From the NCBI GenBank assembly GCA_020725425.1, contig DYFA01000016.1:113319-177318 (forward strand): a stretch of 64,000 nucleotides of DNA, read 5' to 3'. Made by a program: the position numbers and the translations under genes. Below, piece by piece: positions 22,708 through 31,103 of the stretch. The DNA comes from Aneurinibacillus sp. Lineage in GTDB: Bacteria > Bacillota > UBA5301 > DYFA01. How positions within the stretch are numbered: the stretch's first letter is position 1; each line of letters opens with the position of its first letter. Under the pieces are notes generated by a model. That model was not told where the DNA came from and did not search any database. It saw only the letters and a list, made by a program, of their open reading frames with translations.

Positions 22708-23261
22708 TGCGGCACGAGGTGATCATGGCGGGTTTCGGCGGCCAGGGAATGATGCTGGCCGGCCAGCTTCTGGCCTATGCCGGGATGCTGGAAGGCAAGT
22801 ACGTGTCGTGGTATCCCTCCTACGGGCCGGAAATGCGGGGCGGCACCGCCAACTGCACGGTGGTGGTGGCCGACGAACCGGTGGCTTCACCTGTGGTCAG
22901 CCGGGCCTCGGCGGTCATCGCCATGAACCGGCCTTCCCTCGAACGGTTCGAGGGAACCCTCGCCCCCGGCGGAGTGCTGGTCTACAACTCCACCCTGATC
23001 GAGCAGGGGCCGACGCGGACGGATATCAAGGCGGTGCCCGTGCCGGCCAACGCCCTCGCCGATGAGCTGGGTGATAAGCGGGTGGCGAACATGGTGGTCC
23101 TGGGGGCCCTCCTGGCGGTGACCGGGGTGGCCAAACCGGAATCGGTCGTCGCGTCGCTCCGGAAGACCTTGCCGGAGCGGCGGCAGAACCTCATCCCCCT
23201 GAACGAGCAGGCCCTGGCCAAGGGGGCCGAGGCGGCGCAAGGCGCCGCGGCGAAGGCGTGA
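22707..23261 (+). CDS. vorC: 2-oxoacid:ferredoxin oxidoreductase gamma subunit
   Basis: A 184-residue gamma subunit. The family opening [20 protein letters not shown] is present, followed by [19 protein letters not shown] and [13 protein letters not shown]. Four separate genes (delta, alpha, beta, gamma) with the fused-free arrangement are typical of VOR/OGOR complexes in anaerobes. ATG 22707 overlaps the beta stop by one base and follows AGGAGGG. The last 15 residues are alanine/glutamate-rich and probably disordered. It ends the ptb-buk-vor operon. Confidence 0.92.
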
Positions 23262-23280
23262 CGGGCGGGGCAGAACCGTC

Positions 23281-24411
23281 ATGATCCGCCTGCGCAAAGG
23301 GGTGGTAACCCGTCTCGTCGCGGCCCGACCCGGCCTGGTGGAAGTGGCGGTGGAGGTCGAGGGCGAGGAGCGGCTGGCTGTCGTCTATCCGGAGCTGACT
23401 GGCCCGGTGGCCGCCGGCGATCGGGTGACCCTCAACACCACCGCCACGGCGCTCCGTCTCGGCTCAGGCGGATACGACTTCGTGGTCGCAGTGGAAGGAG
23501 AGCGCTCCACCGACCCGGCCCCCGGCGGCCACCTCATGAAGCTGCGCTACACCCCTCTACAGGTCAAGGTCTGCAGCGTGGAGGAGGAGGAGAGCCCCTA
23601 CCGGGCTGCCCTCTCCGCCTGCGACTCGCTGCAGGGGCTCCCGGTGGTCGTGGGGACGCTTCATTCCCAGCTCGCCCCCGTCTGCCTCGCCGTGCGCCAC
23701 TTCGCCGGGGACGGCTGCCGGGTGGTTTACGTCATGACCGACGGGGGCGCCCTGCCGCTGGCCTGGAGTCAAACGGTCGACCGCCTGCGGCAGGAGGGTC
23801 TCCTGGCCGCGGCGGTAACGGTGGGCAACGCCTTTGGCGGGGACTTTGAGGCGGTCAACAAGTTCAGCGGGCTTCTGGCCGCGAAGGCCGCCGCCCGGGC
23901 GGGGGTAGCGGTGGTAACTATGGGTCCGGGGATCGTCGGGACGGCCACCACCTGGGGTCATACCGGCCTCGAACAGGGCGAGTGGGTTAACGCGGTCAAC
24001 GTGCTGGGCGGGAGGGCTATTGCCGTTCCGCGCCTGTCGTTCGCCGACTCCCGGCCGCGCCAGCGGGGCGTCTCCCACCACTTTCTGACCGCCCTGGCCC
24101 GGGTGGCGCGCACCCCGGCGGTGATACCTGTCCCGAGACTGAGTGGCCGCGAGGAGGAGACAGTCCGCCGGAGACTGGAGGAGGCGTTCGCCAGTCCCGA
24201 CAGCCCGCCCCACGTCCTCGTCCCGGTGGAGATCTCCTTCTTTGCGGAACTGTTGAGGGGGCGGGAATGGGCAGCCAGAAGCATGGGGCGCACGTACGCC
24301 GACGACCCGGCGGCCTTTCTCGGGGCCGCCGCCGCCGGAAGGCTGGCGGCCGAATTATGGCTGGAGCGCCAGGCGCCTAGCGATCCCGCACCGAAACGAG
24401 CAGGCTCCTGA
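23281..24411 (+). CDS. DUF3866 family protein
   Basis: A 376-residue conserved protein of unknown function that I recognise as DUF3866. It begins with a short beta-rich N-terminal region (VEGEERLAVVYPELTGPVAAGDRVTLNTTA), then GGYDFVV and a larger alpha/beta domain with VVVGTLHSQLAPV, YVMTDGGALPLAWS, TVGNAFGGDFEAVN, and VVTMGPGIVGTATTWGHTG, all glycine-rich loops suggestive of a ligand or nucleotide site. No signal peptide or membrane segment is seen. It starts 19 bases after the gamma subunit and in related genomes lies near NUDIX/spoIIM genes, as here. No function is assigned. Confidence 0.8.
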   Translation: MIRLRKGVVTRLVAARPGLVEVAVEVEGEERLAVVYPELTGPVAAGDRVTLNTTATALRLGSGGYDFVVAVEGERSTDPAPGGHLMKLRYTPLQVKVCSVEEEESPYRAALSACDSLQGLPVVVGTLHSQLAPVCLAVRHFAGDGCRVVYVMTDGGALPLAWSQTVDRLRQEGLLAAAVTVGNAFGGDFEAVNKFSGLLAAKAAARAGVAVVTMGPGIVGTATTWGHTGLEQGEWVNAVNVLGGRAIAVPRLSFADSRPRQRGVSHHFLTALARVARTPAVIPVPRLSGREEETVRRRLEEAFASPDSPPHVLVPVEISFFAELLRGREWAARSMGRTYADDPAAFLGAAAAGRLAAELWLERQAPSDPAPKRAGS

Positions 24412-24574
24412 GGGTGGGCGCCTCTCCTGGAGGCGTCGCCGCCGCGCTCGCTCTGGTCAAGCGGTGCAGGGTCCGGACCACCTCGTGGACCCGCCCGACC
24501 AGGTAAAGCCGGTCCGGCGCGACCAGAGCCAGAACGCCGGAGGGCGACTCCGAGGCAGGGCGAACACAGATCAT
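24377..24574 (-). CDS. Small hypothetical protein, minus strand
   Basis: A 65-residue open frame on the minus strand that fills the space between DUF3866 and the NUDIX gene and overlaps the DUF3866 end by 35 bases. It is supported by an excellent ribosome binding site: on the minus strand GGGAGGG lies six bases before its ATG. Its middle has a regular hydrophobic pattern (GVLALVAPDRLYLVGRVHEVVRTLHRL) that looks like a small folded alpha/beta protein, with a polar alanine/proline stretch and a closing LRSLLVSV strand. I do not recognise a family with certainty. It is convergent with DUF3866 and divergent from the NUDIX gene. Confidence 0.55.
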   Translation of the reverse strand: MICVRPASESPSGVLALVAPDRLYLVGRVHEVVRTLHRLTRASAAATPPGEAPTLRSLLVSVRDR

Positions 24575-24599
24575 ACCGGTCCCTCCCTGGAAAAGAGCG

Positions 24600-24631
24600 G
24601 GAGATTCGCCGGAAGTGTACGCCGAATCTCC
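24600..24631. repeat. Inverted repeat between divergent small gene and NUDIX gene
   Basis: GGAGATTCG (24600-24608) and CGAATCTCC (24623-24631) are perfect 9-base complements with a 14-base spacer. The right arm is followed by TTCCTTT, so on the plus strand it could terminate transcription arriving from DUF3866. It also sits in a divergent promoter region and could be an operator. Confidence 0.5.
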
Positions 24632-24676
24632 TTCCTTTATGTATTTGTGGAATCAGCGAGAGAGGATAGGTGGAGG

Positions 24677-25252
24677 ATGGAACAGGGGGACAAGGAGAAG
24701 AGCGCCGGCCGGATGTGCGAGGAGACTATCGCCTCCGAGGAGATCTTCCGGGGTGCGCTGGTCACCGTGCGGCGGGAGACCGTGCGCCTCCCCGACGGCC
24801 GCCGCGCCACCCGGGAGATCGTGGAGCACGCCCCGGCAGTGGCGATCCTGCCCGTCGACGCCCAAGGCCGGGTGCTTCTGGTCCGGCAGTACCGCAAACC
24901 GCTGGAGCAGGTTCTGTGGGAAGTGCCGGCCGGAAAGATGGAAGCGGGGGAGGCCCCGGAAGAGTGCGCCCGGCGGGAACTGGCTGAAGAGGCCGGAGTG
25001 GCCGCAGGACGCCTGGTCTACCTGGGAAAGATTGCCACCACCCCCGGCTTCTCCGACGAAATCATCCATCTCTTCCGGGCGGAGGAGCTCCGTCCCGCCA
25101 CCGGCGTGGCTGGGGACCCCGACGAAGCGCTCGAGGCGGCGCCGGTGGAGTGGGCAGAAGTCGAGCGGATGGTCGAGCGCGGAGAGCTGTGGGACGCCAA
25201 GAGCCTCTGCCTGGTCCTGCGGGAGGCGGCCCGCCGAAGGTCATGGAGGTAA
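24677..25252 (+). CDS. NUDIX hydrolase, ADP-ribose pyrophosphatase type
   Basis: A 191-residue NUDIX hydrolase of the NudF/ADP-ribose pyrophosphatase subfamily. The full NUDIX box GX5EX7REUXEEXGU is at residues 86-108 (GKMEAGE ... RELAEEAG). The preceding VLLVRQYRKPL and WEVPAGK, and the following TTPGFSDEIIHLF, are hallmarks of enzymes acting on ADP-ribose. ATG 24677 is followed by a short hydrophilic leader; AGAGGA at 24661-24666 is the likely ribosome binding site. In many Firmicutes this gene stands immediately upstream of spoIIM, as it does here. Confidence 0.92.
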   Translation: MEQGDKEKSAGRMCEETIASEEIFRGALVTVRRETVRLPDGRRATREIVEHAPAVAILPVDAQGRVLLVRQYRKPLEQVLWEVPAGKMEAGEAPEECARRELAEEAGVAAGRLVYLGKIATTPGFSDEIIHLFRAEELRPATGVAGDPDEALEAAPVEWAEVERMVERGELWDAKSLCLVLREAARRRSWR

Positions 25253-25301
25253 TATTATCCTTCCCGCCCGCATAAGGATGCAGGGACAGGGAGGGGTAGG
25301 G

Positions 25302-25943
25302 ATGTCGCTCCAGAGGGAGCTGGCGGCGGCGGCCGAGGCCTACTTCCGCCGGCGCTTCCTGGCCTACCTGCTGGTGGCGGTTTTGTTCGCGACAGGGAGC
25401 ATCTTCGGCGCCCTGGCCGCGGCCTCGCTGACCCCGGGCCAGGAGGCAGGGGTGGCCAACGAGATCAGAACCTTCGTCGCCGCAGTCAAGAGCGGCGACC
25501 TGGGCTCCCGGGCCGAGGTGACCCGGGCGGCGCTCGGACGGGACGTGGTGCGCACCGCCGGCCTCTGCTGGTTGTTGGGGCTCTCCGTGATCGGGGTGCC
25601 GCTGGTCTTGGTAGTCGTCTTTTCCCGCGGGTTTCTTCTCGGATTCACCGTGGCGGTGCTGGTGAAGGAGCTGGCGGTGGGGGGGCTCGCGGTGGCCCTG
25701 GTGGCCATTCTGCCGCAGAGTCTCCTCAGCATCCCGGCCACGGTGCTGGCAGCCGTGGGCGCCGTTTCGTTCGGGATCGCGGTGTTGACCGGCCGGGCGC
25801 TGGGTCGCGCGGGCTTCTGGCGGGGGGTGGCGGGGTACACCGCCCTCGCCGCCGCCGCCGGCCTCGTCATGGCGGGAGGCGCCCTGATCGAGGGGTACGT
25901 CGCCCCGGTGCTGCTGCAATGGACAGCCAAGTACCTCATCTAG
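25302..25943 (+). CDS. spoIIM: Stage II sporulation protein M
   Basis: A 213-residue integral membrane protein with about five hydrophobic segments (for example AYLLVAVLFATGSIFGAL, SVIGVPLVLVVVFSRGFLLGF, VALVAILPQSLLSIPATV). SpoIIM belongs to the DMP complex that localises peptidoglycan remodelling during engulfment in the mother cell. FSRGFLLGFTV and LPQSLLSIPA match conserved family segments. ATG 25302 follows GGGAGGGGTAGGG; an in-frame ATG at 25278 is less likely. It lies in the spoIIM-xerD-deoB-pdp-dacF-spoIIA order conserved in Bacillus. Confidence 0.92.
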   Translation: MSLQRELAAAAEAYFRRRFLAYLLVAVLFATGSIFGALAAASLTPGQEAGVANEIRTFVAAVKSGDLGSRAEVTRAALGRDVVRTAGLCWLLGLSVIGVPLVLVVVFSRGFLLGFTVAVLVKELAVGGLAVALVAILPQSLLSIPATVLAAVGAVSFGIAVLTGRALGRAGFWRGVAGYTALAAAAGLVMAGGALIEGYVAPVLLQWTAKYLI

Positions 25944-25961
25944 CGGCGAGGAGGGGTTAGG

Positions 25962-26069
25962 GTGATCATCGTGAGGAGCGTAAACATCCGGAGGGCCCGT
26001 CCCTGGCTTAGCCGCGGGCTCATCCTGCTCCTGCTGGGCCTGGTGATCTGGCTGGCCTGGCCGAGGTAA
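25962..26069 (+). CDS. 35-residue small membrane protein
   Basis: A short open frame starting with GTG directly after GAGGAGGGG (25948-25956), a strong ribosome binding site five bases upstream. The product has a basic N terminus (VRSVNIRRARPW) and one hydrophobic helix (LILLLLGLVIWLAW) ending in PR-stop, a typical single-pass small membrane protein with the N terminus inside. It starts 18 bases after the spoIIM stop. In B. subtilis a small membrane-protein gene (yqzK) occupies the equivalent place between spoIIM and xerD; homology to it is not established, only position. Confidence 0.6.
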   Translation: MIIVRSVNIRRARPWLSRGLILLLLGLVIWLAWPR

Positions 26070-26103
26070 CCCCGGAGTCACAGGCGCGGCACGGACGGTG
26101 GTG

Positions 26104-26130
26104 GAGCCCGGTCAAGGGACCGGGCTCTTT
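26104..26130 (+). terminator. Rho-independent terminator after the spoIIM group
   Basis: GAGCCCGGTC (26104-26113) and GACCGGGCTC (26118-26127) form a perfect 10-bp stem with loop AAGG, followed by TTTCC. Confidence 0.8.
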
Positions 26131-26184
26131 CCATAAGGAGGTGGTACAACTCGGAAGAGAAGGATAAATGATGGGCGATGTCGT

Positions 26185-26236
26185 AACTCTTGCCAGGGGT
26201 GGCTTTACATAAAATGAAGCCACTGCCGGAAGAGTT
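26185..26236 (+). repeat. Nested inverted repeats upstream of xerD
   Basis: GTGGCTTT (26199-26206) pairs with GAAGCCAC (26216-26223) around the AT-rich centre ACATAAAAT, and the outer arms AACTCTT (26185-26191) and AAGAGTT (26230-26236) pair around it. The structure ends about 20 bases before the recombinase start. It could be a leader hairpin or a protein-binding palindrome. Confidence 0.5.
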
Positions 26237-26256
26237 GCCGGGAGAAGGTGAACGGG

Positions 26257-27141
26257 GTGCCGGATCTCGCCAAGTCCTTCGCCGGACATCTCGCGGAGTG
26301 TCGGCTGTCGGCGAACACGCGGGAGTCCTATCTCCACGATGTAGTCGATTATCTCTCCTATCTGGAGCGGAACAGGCTCGGCACCCCGCTTGGCGTTGAC
26401 GCCGCCGCGGTCACCAGCTACCTGGGCCACCTGGAAGCGCGGGGCCGCTCGCCCAGCACAGTGGCGCGGCACCTCGCCTCCCTGCGCGCCTTCTATCGGT
26501 ACCTATACCGGGAGCGGCTCATCGAGCGCGATCCGACGGAAAAGGTCCCCGCCCCGCGCGCTGAGCGCGCCGCCCCTTCTGTCCTCACCCCGGACGAGGT
26601 GGAGCGGTTGCTGAGGGCGGCAGCCGGGCACAAGGCGGGGGATCGCCGGGACCTGGCCATGCTCGAAGTGCTGTATGGGGCGGGGATACGGGTCTCGGAG
26701 CTGTGCGCCCTAGACGTGGACGACCTCAACCTGAGCATCGGCTACGTGCGGTGCCGGGAAGAGAGCAGGGAGCGCGTCGTTCCCCTGGGGCGGCTGGCGC
26801 TCAAGGCCCTCGAAGACTATCTCGCCCTGGCCCGGCCAGAGCTCCTGAAGGGGCGGGAGGAGCGGGCGCTCTTCGTCAACCAGCGGGGCGGACGGCTCAC
26901 GCGGCAGGGGTGCTGGAAGATCATCAAAGCGCGGGCCAGGGCGGCGAATCTGGAGGAGCGACTGACTCCCCACACCCTGCGCCACTCCTTCGCGGTGCAC
27001 CTCCTCGAGAATGGGGCGGATCTGAAAGCGGTCCAGAAGATGCTGGGCCACGTGAATGCCGCCACCACCCAGATTTACGCCCGCGCCACCCGGGTCGGCC
27101 AGCTGCGGGAAGTGTACGCCAAAGCCCACCCGCGGGCGTGA
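26257..27141 (+). CDS. xerD: XerD-like site-specific tyrosine recombinase
   Basis: A 294-residue tyrosine recombinase with an N-terminal SAM-like core-binding domain (residues about 5-90) and a C-terminal catalytic domain. Catalytic residues visible are Arg145 (GIRVSEL), His239 and Arg242 (PHTLRHS), His265 (LGHVNA) and the nucleophile Tyr274 (QIYAR). The catalytic lysine expected in the beta-hairpin motif GKGxKER is not found; the segment reads RCREESRER, placing Glu168 at that position. It occupies the Firmicutes xerD position before deoB and pdp. Start GTG 26257 is favoured by GGAGAAGG spacing; an in-frame GTG at 26248 is possible. Family role: chromosome dimer resolution at dif. Confidence 0.88.
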   Translation: MPDLAKSFAGHLAECRLSANTRESYLHDVVDYLSYLERNRLGTPLGVDAAAVTSYLGHLEARGRSPSTVARHLASLRAFYRYLYRERLIERDPTEKVPAPRAERAAPSVLTPDEVERLLRAAAGHKAGDRRDLAMLEVLYGAGIRVSELCALDVDDLNLSIGYVRCREESRERVVPLGRLALKALEDYLALARPELLKGREERALFVNQRGGRLTRQGCWKIIKARARAANLEERLTPHTLRHSFAVHLLENGADLKAVQKMLGHVNAATTQIYARATRVGQLREVYAKAHPRA

Positions 27142-27153
27142 AGGAGGGCACCG

Positions 27154-28338
27154 ATGCTCAAGGCGCGCACCGTCCTGATCGTGTTGGACAGCGTGGGGGC
27201 AGGCGCTCTGCCCGACGCTGGGCGGTACGGCGACGAAGGCGCCAACACTCTGGGAAATCTGGCGAGGGCGGTCGGCGGGTTGGCCTTGCCCAACCTGGGC
27301 CGCCTCGGCCTCGGCAACATCCTGCCCCTGTTGGGCGTAGAGCCGGCGGCCCGGCCGGCCGCGGCCTACGGGCGCCTGGCCGAGGCGTCGGCCGGCAAGG
27401 ATACCACCACGGGGCACTGGGAGATCGCCGGGATCATCCTGCGCCGTCCCTTTCCGGTCTACCCCAACGGCTTCCCGCCGGAGGTGATCGAGGCCTTCGA
27501 GCGGGCCATCGGGCGGAAGGTGTTGGGAAACAGGGCCGCCTCGGGAACCGAGATCGTAGCCGAGTTGGGGGAGGAGCACCTCCGCACCGGCCGGCCGATC
27601 GTCTACACCTCGGCGGACTCAGTCTTCCAGGTGGCGGCGCACGAGGAGGTCATCCCGGTGGAGGAGCTCTACCGGATGTGCGAGATCGCCCGGGAGATCC
27701 TGGTGGGGCCGCACGGGGTCGGGCGGGTGATCGCCCGGCCGTTCGCCGGCCGACCCGGCACCTTCCAGCGCACGCCCCGGCGGCGCGACTTTTCCCTGCC
27801 TCCGCCCGAGCCGACGCTCCTCGACCGGCTGAGCGGCGCCGGCATCCCGGTCACGGGGATCGGCAAGATCGAAGACATCTTCGCCGGACGCGGGCTGACG
27901 CAGGCGATCCACACCCGCAACAACCAGGAGGGAATGGAGGAGACCCGCCGCTGGCTGGAGGAGGGAGAGGGGCTGGCCTTCACCAACCTGGTGGACTACG
28001 ACATGGTCTACGGCCACCGCAACGACGTGCGCGGGTACGCCGAGGCGCTGGCCGCCTTCGACGCCTTCCTGCCGCGCCTCTTGGCCGGCCTCCGGGAACA
28101 GGACTTGCTGCTCATCACCGCCGACCACGGTTGCGACCCCACCACCCCCGGCACCGACCACACCCGGGAGTACGTGCCCCTGCTGGCGGTGGGGCCGCAG
28201 GTGCAAGGCGGCGTGAACCTCGGCACCCGCTCCACCTTCGCCGACCTCGGAGCCACGGTGGCGGAGTGGCTGGGCGGCCCGGCGCAGCCCGTCGGAACGA
28301 GCTTCGCCCGGGAGATCCGGAAGGAGGCAGAACGATGA
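27154..28338 (+). CDS. deoB: Phosphopentomutase
   Basis: Interconverts ribose-1- and ribose-5-phosphate (and the deoxy forms) in nucleoside salvage. The 394-residue alkaline-phosphatase-superfamily enzyme shows the metal-binding N terminus [11 protein letters not shown], the active-site [13 protein letters not shown] near residue 90, [16 protein letters not shown], and [22 protein letters not shown] near residue 325. ATG follows AAGGAGGGCACC. It overlaps pdp by ATGA, and together they form the classical nucleoside catabolic pair found downstream of xerD in Bacillus. Confidence 0.96.
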   Translation: MLKARTVLIVLDSVGAGALPDAGRYGDEGANTLGNLARAVGGLALPNLGRLGLGNILPLLGVEPAARPAAAYGRLAEASAGKDTTTGHWEIAGIILRRPFPVYPNGFPPEVIEAFERAIGRKVLGNRAASGTEIVAELGEEHLRTGRPIVYTSADSVFQVAAHEEVIPVEELYRMCEIAREILVGPHGVGRVIARPFAGRPGTFQRTPRRRDFSLPPPEPTLLDRLSGAGIPVTGIGKIEDIFAGRGLTQAIHTRNNQEGMEETRRWLEEGEGLAFTNLVDYDMVYGHRNDVRGYAEALAAFDAFLPRLLAGLREQDLLLITADHGCDPTTPGTDHTREYVPLLAVGPQVQGGVNLGTRSTFADLGATVAEWLGGPAQPVGTSFAREIRKEAER

Positions 28339-29645
28339 GGGTTTACGACCTGATCCGCAAGAAGCGGGACGGCGGTGAGTTGTCCGCCGCCGAGCTGGAG
28401 TTCCTCGTAAAGGAGTATACCGCGGGAACGCTCCCCGACTACCAGATGGCCGCTTTTCTGATGGCGGTCTTCTTCCGAGGTCTGAACGCGGCCGAAACGA
28501 CCGCCCTAACCCTGGCGATGGCGCACTCGGGGGAGATGGCCGACCTCTCCTCCCTCCCCGGGATAACCGTCGACAAGCACAGCACCGGCGGGGTGGCGGA
28601 CACCACCACGCTGGTTCTGGCGCCTCTGGTGGCCGCCTGCGGGGTGACGGTCGCCAAGATGTCCGGGCGGGGGCTGGGGCATACCGGCGGCACGGTGGAT
28701 AAACTCGAGTCGATCCCTGGGTTCCGGACCGCTCTTTCCCGGCAGGAGTTCTTTGACGTGGTGAAGACCGCCGGGATGGCGGTGGTCGGTCAGTCCGGGG
28801 AACTCTGCCCGGCAGACAAGAAGATGTACGCCCTCCGCGACGTGACGGCCACGGTGGACTGCCTCCCGCTCATCGCCGCGTCGATCATGTCAAAGAAGCT
28901 GGCAGGGGGGAGCCAGGCGATCGTGTTGGACGTGAAGTGCGGGCGGGGAGCTTTCCTGAAAGACCTGGCCCAGGCCCGGGAGCTGGCCCGGGCGATGGTG
29001 GCCATCGGCGAGCGGGCCGGCCGGAAGACAGTGGCGGTGATCAGCGACATGAGCCAGCCCCTGGGGATGGCCATCGGCAATGCCCTGGAGGTCAGGGAGG
29101 CCGTGACGACGCTGGCGGGGAAGGGGCCGCAGCGCCTGACCGACCTCTGCCTGACCCTGGGCGGCGAAATGGTGGCCCTGGCGGGACGGGCGTCTGACCC
29201 TGGGCAGGGAAGAGCGCTGGTGGCCGAAGCCCTGGCCTCCGGCCGGGGGTTGGAGCAGTTCGAGCGCTGGGTGGCCGCCCAGGGCGGAGACCCGGCGGTG
29301 GCGCGGGAGCCGGAGCGCTTACCCCAGGCGCCCGTGCGCCTGCCCGTCCGGAGCCAGGCGGAAGGCTACGTCATCGCGGTGGAGGCGGAGCGGCTGGGGC
29401 TGGTCGCGATGGAGTTGGGGGCCGGACGGCAGCGGAAGGACGACCCCGTCGACCTGAGAGTCGGTCTGGAAGTCCGGCTGGAGCTCGGCAGCCGAGTGGA
29501 GGTGGGGCAGGAGATTGCCTTGATTCACGCCGCCTCGGAGCAGCAAGCCCGCGAGGCAGCAGCGTCCGTCCTCGCCGCCTATTCTCTCGGCCCGAAGCCG
29601 GCGGAGCGGCCGCCGCTGGTCTACGAGGTCGTACGGGCCGCATAA
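28335..29645 (+). CDS. pdp: Pyrimidine-nucleoside phosphorylase
   Basis: Phosphorolyses uridine and thymidine to the base and (deoxy)ribose-1-phosphate, feeding deoB. The 436 residues show the thymidine/pyrimidine phosphorylase signature [21 protein letters not shown] (residues about 108-128) and the phosphate-binding [11 protein letters not shown] near residue 80, and a C-terminal PYNP domain. The start ATG 28335 overlaps the deoB stop. The reading frame is open far upstream through deoB, but the family N terminus [13 protein letters not shown] fixes the start. Confidence 0.95.
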   Translation: MRVYDLIRKKRDGGELSAAELEFLVKEYTAGTLPDYQMAAFLMAVFFRGLNAAETTALTLAMAHSGEMADLSSLPGITVDKHSTGGVADTTTLVLAPLVAACGVTVAKMSGRGLGHTGGTVDKLESIPGFRTALSRQEFFDVVKTAGMAVVGQSGELCPADKKMYALRDVTATVDCLPLIAASIMSKKLAGGSQAIVLDVKCGRGAFLKDLAQARELARAMVAIGERAGRKTVAVISDMSQPLGMAIGNALEVREAVTTLAGKGPQRLTDLCLTLGGEMVALAGRASDPGQGRALVAEALASGRGLEQFERWVAAQGGDPAVAREPERLPQAPVRLPVRSQAEGYVIAVEAERLGLVAMELGAGRQRKDDPVDLRVGLEVRLELGSRVEVGQEIALIHAASEQQAREAAASVLAAYSLGPKPAERPPLVYEVVRAA

Positions 29646-29711
29646 CCGGGGCGCGCCGAGGCATCCTAACCCTGACCCCCTACAGAGGAAGAGAGAGGGA
29701 GATGGGTTGGG

Positions 29712-30911
29712 ATGCAGCGGTTCGTCGCACTCATCCTGGCAGTGATCCTCGGGTCGGTCGGAACGGCAGCGAGCGCTGCTCCAGCCGGCGCCGGCCATCC
29801 GAGCCCGGTCGACCAGACGGCTACGGTCAAAGTGGAAGCGCCGTCGGCGATTCTGGTCGAAGCGGGGAGCGGGAAAGTGCTCTTCGCCAAAAGCGCCGAC
29901 CGGAAACAGCCCATCGCCAGCCTGACCAAGATCATGACCATGGTGCTGGCGCTGGAAGCTCTCCGCGACGGCAAGGTCAAGCTGACTGACCTGGTGACCG
30001 GCTCGGCGCTGGCCAAGTCAATGGGTGGCACCCAGATCTGGCTGGAAGAAGGGGAACAGTTCTCCCTCAAGGATATGCTCTACGCCATCGGTGTGGGTTC
30101 CGCCAACGACTGCGCCGTGGCAGTCGCCGAGTACCTGGGGGGCTCCTTCGAAGGCTTCGTGGCAGCCATGAACCGCAAGGCCAAGGAGCTGGGGATGAAC
30201 AACACCCACTTCTCCAACCCGACCGGCCTGGACGACGCGGACAACTACTCCACCGCGGCTGACCTGGCGACCCTCTGCCGGTATGCCGTGACCCTGCCGA
30301 TGTTCCTGGAGCTCAGCTCGGCCTGGGAGTACTGGGTCCGCAAGGGGACACCGAAAGAGGTCTGGCTCACCACCTTCAACAAGCTTTTAAAGTTCTACCC
30401 GGGATACGACGGCATCAAGACCGGGTTCACCGATCAGGCCGGCTACTGCCTCGCCTCCACAGCCAAGCGGGGTGGGCTGCGGCTGATCGCCGTGGTTCTG
30501 GGGGAGCCGACGCCGCAGAGCCGCTCGGCGGACGTGGTGAAGCTCTTGGACTACGGATTCCGCCTGTATGAGGCAGTCGAGGTGGCCAAAGCCGGCACGG
30601 TGGTCGGTCAGGTGGAGGTCTTACGCGGCCACGAGCCTCAGGTCGAGGCGGTGGTGAGCGAGGACTTCCACGTGGCCGTGCCCCGGGTGGGAGAGAAAAA
30701 GGTCGCCACCGAGCTGCGCCTGGACCGCCACCGGGTCAACGCCCCCGTGCGCAAGGGCCAGGCGCTGGGGGTGCTCGTGGCGCTGCAGAAGGGCCGGGAG
30801 GTCGGACGCGTCGGGGTCGTCGCCGCCCGGGACGTGCCGGCCGGGTCCTGGTACCGGCTCTTCGGGCAGATGACCCGAGCGATACTGCGGGCTTTCCTCG
30901 GAGCGCGCTAG
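29712..30911 (+). CDS. dacF: Serine D-Ala-D-Ala carboxypeptidase (DacF-type penicillin-binding protein)
   Basis: A 399-residue PBP5-family carboxypeptidase that trims peptidoglycan stem peptides outside the membrane. A signal peptide covers about residues 1-25 (FVALILAVILGSVGTAASA). The three penicilloyl motifs are SLTK (Ser70-Lys73), SAN (in GVGSANDC) and KTG (in DGIKTGFT). A C-terminal beta domain precedes an amphipathic tail (YRLFGQMTRAILRAFLGAR) that would anchor it to the membrane surface. Its place directly before spoIIAA-spoIIAB-sigF is as in Bacillus, where dacF is a forespore gene. A terminator-like hairpin follows. Confidence 0.94.
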   Translation: MQRFVALILAVILGSVGTAASAAPAGAGHPSPVDQTATVKVEAPSAILVEAGSGKVLFAKSADRKQPIASLTKIMTMVLALEALRDGKVKLTDLVTGSALAKSMGGTQIWLEEGEQFSLKDMLYAIGVGSANDCAVAVAEYLGGSFEGFVAAMNRKAKELGMNNTHFSNPTGLDDADNYSTAADLATLCRYAVTLPMFLELSSAWEYWVRKGTPKEVWLTTFNKLLKFYPGYDGIKTGFTDQAGYCLASTAKRGGLRLIAVVLGEPTPQSRSADVVKLLDYGFRLYEAVEVAKAGTVVGQVEVLRGHEPQVEAVVSEDFHVAVPRVGEKKVATELRLDRHRVNAPVRKGQALGVLVALQKGREVGRVGVVAARDVPAGSWYRLFGQMTRAILRAFLGAR

Positions 30912-30942
30912 CGTCGCCGGAGCCGACCGGCAGGCGCCGACC

Positions 30943-30979
30943 AAGGGGTTGTCCCGAAAGGATGGGGCAGCCCCTTTCC
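30943..30979 (+). terminator. Terminator after dacF
   Basis: AAGGGGTTGTCCC (30943-30955) pairs with GGGGCAGCCCCTT (about 30964-30976), including a G-U pair, followed by TCCT. It would separate dacF from the spoIIA genes, consistent with a separate promoter for the latter. Confidence 0.65.
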
Positions 30980-31041
30980 TATTGAGGACAGCCGCGGGCC
31001 CGCTGCGCTGTCCGTCGATGGAAAGATGTGGCAGGTTGCGC

Positions 31042-31067
31042 AGGAGACTGGAAGGCGGCGGTGAAAT
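31042..31067 (+). promoter_or_regulatory. Possible SigH-type promoter of spoIIA
   Basis: AGGAGA at 31042-31047 and GGTGAAAT at 31060-31067 resemble the SigH elements (AGGAWWW and RnnGAAT) at roughly the right spacing, 37 bases before spoIIAA. In B. subtilis the spoIIA operon is SigH-dependent. The -10 element has one extra A, so this is a weak prediction. Confidence 0.35.
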
Positions 31068-31103
31068 GTAGACGCCGGAAGATGGAAGGGAGCGAGGAAG
31101 CGC

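Noticed and set aside
26191..26247. Plus-strand frame from 26190 (MPGVALHKMKPLPEE...) upstream of xerD
   Set aside because: It runs into xerD in another frame and lies over the palindromic leader; no ribosome binding site or family support.
26703..28334. In-frame upstream extension of pdp by about 540 codons through xerD and deoB
   Set aside because: Composition is Gly/Arg/Pro-rich shadow sequence; the enzyme starts at its family N terminus at 28335.
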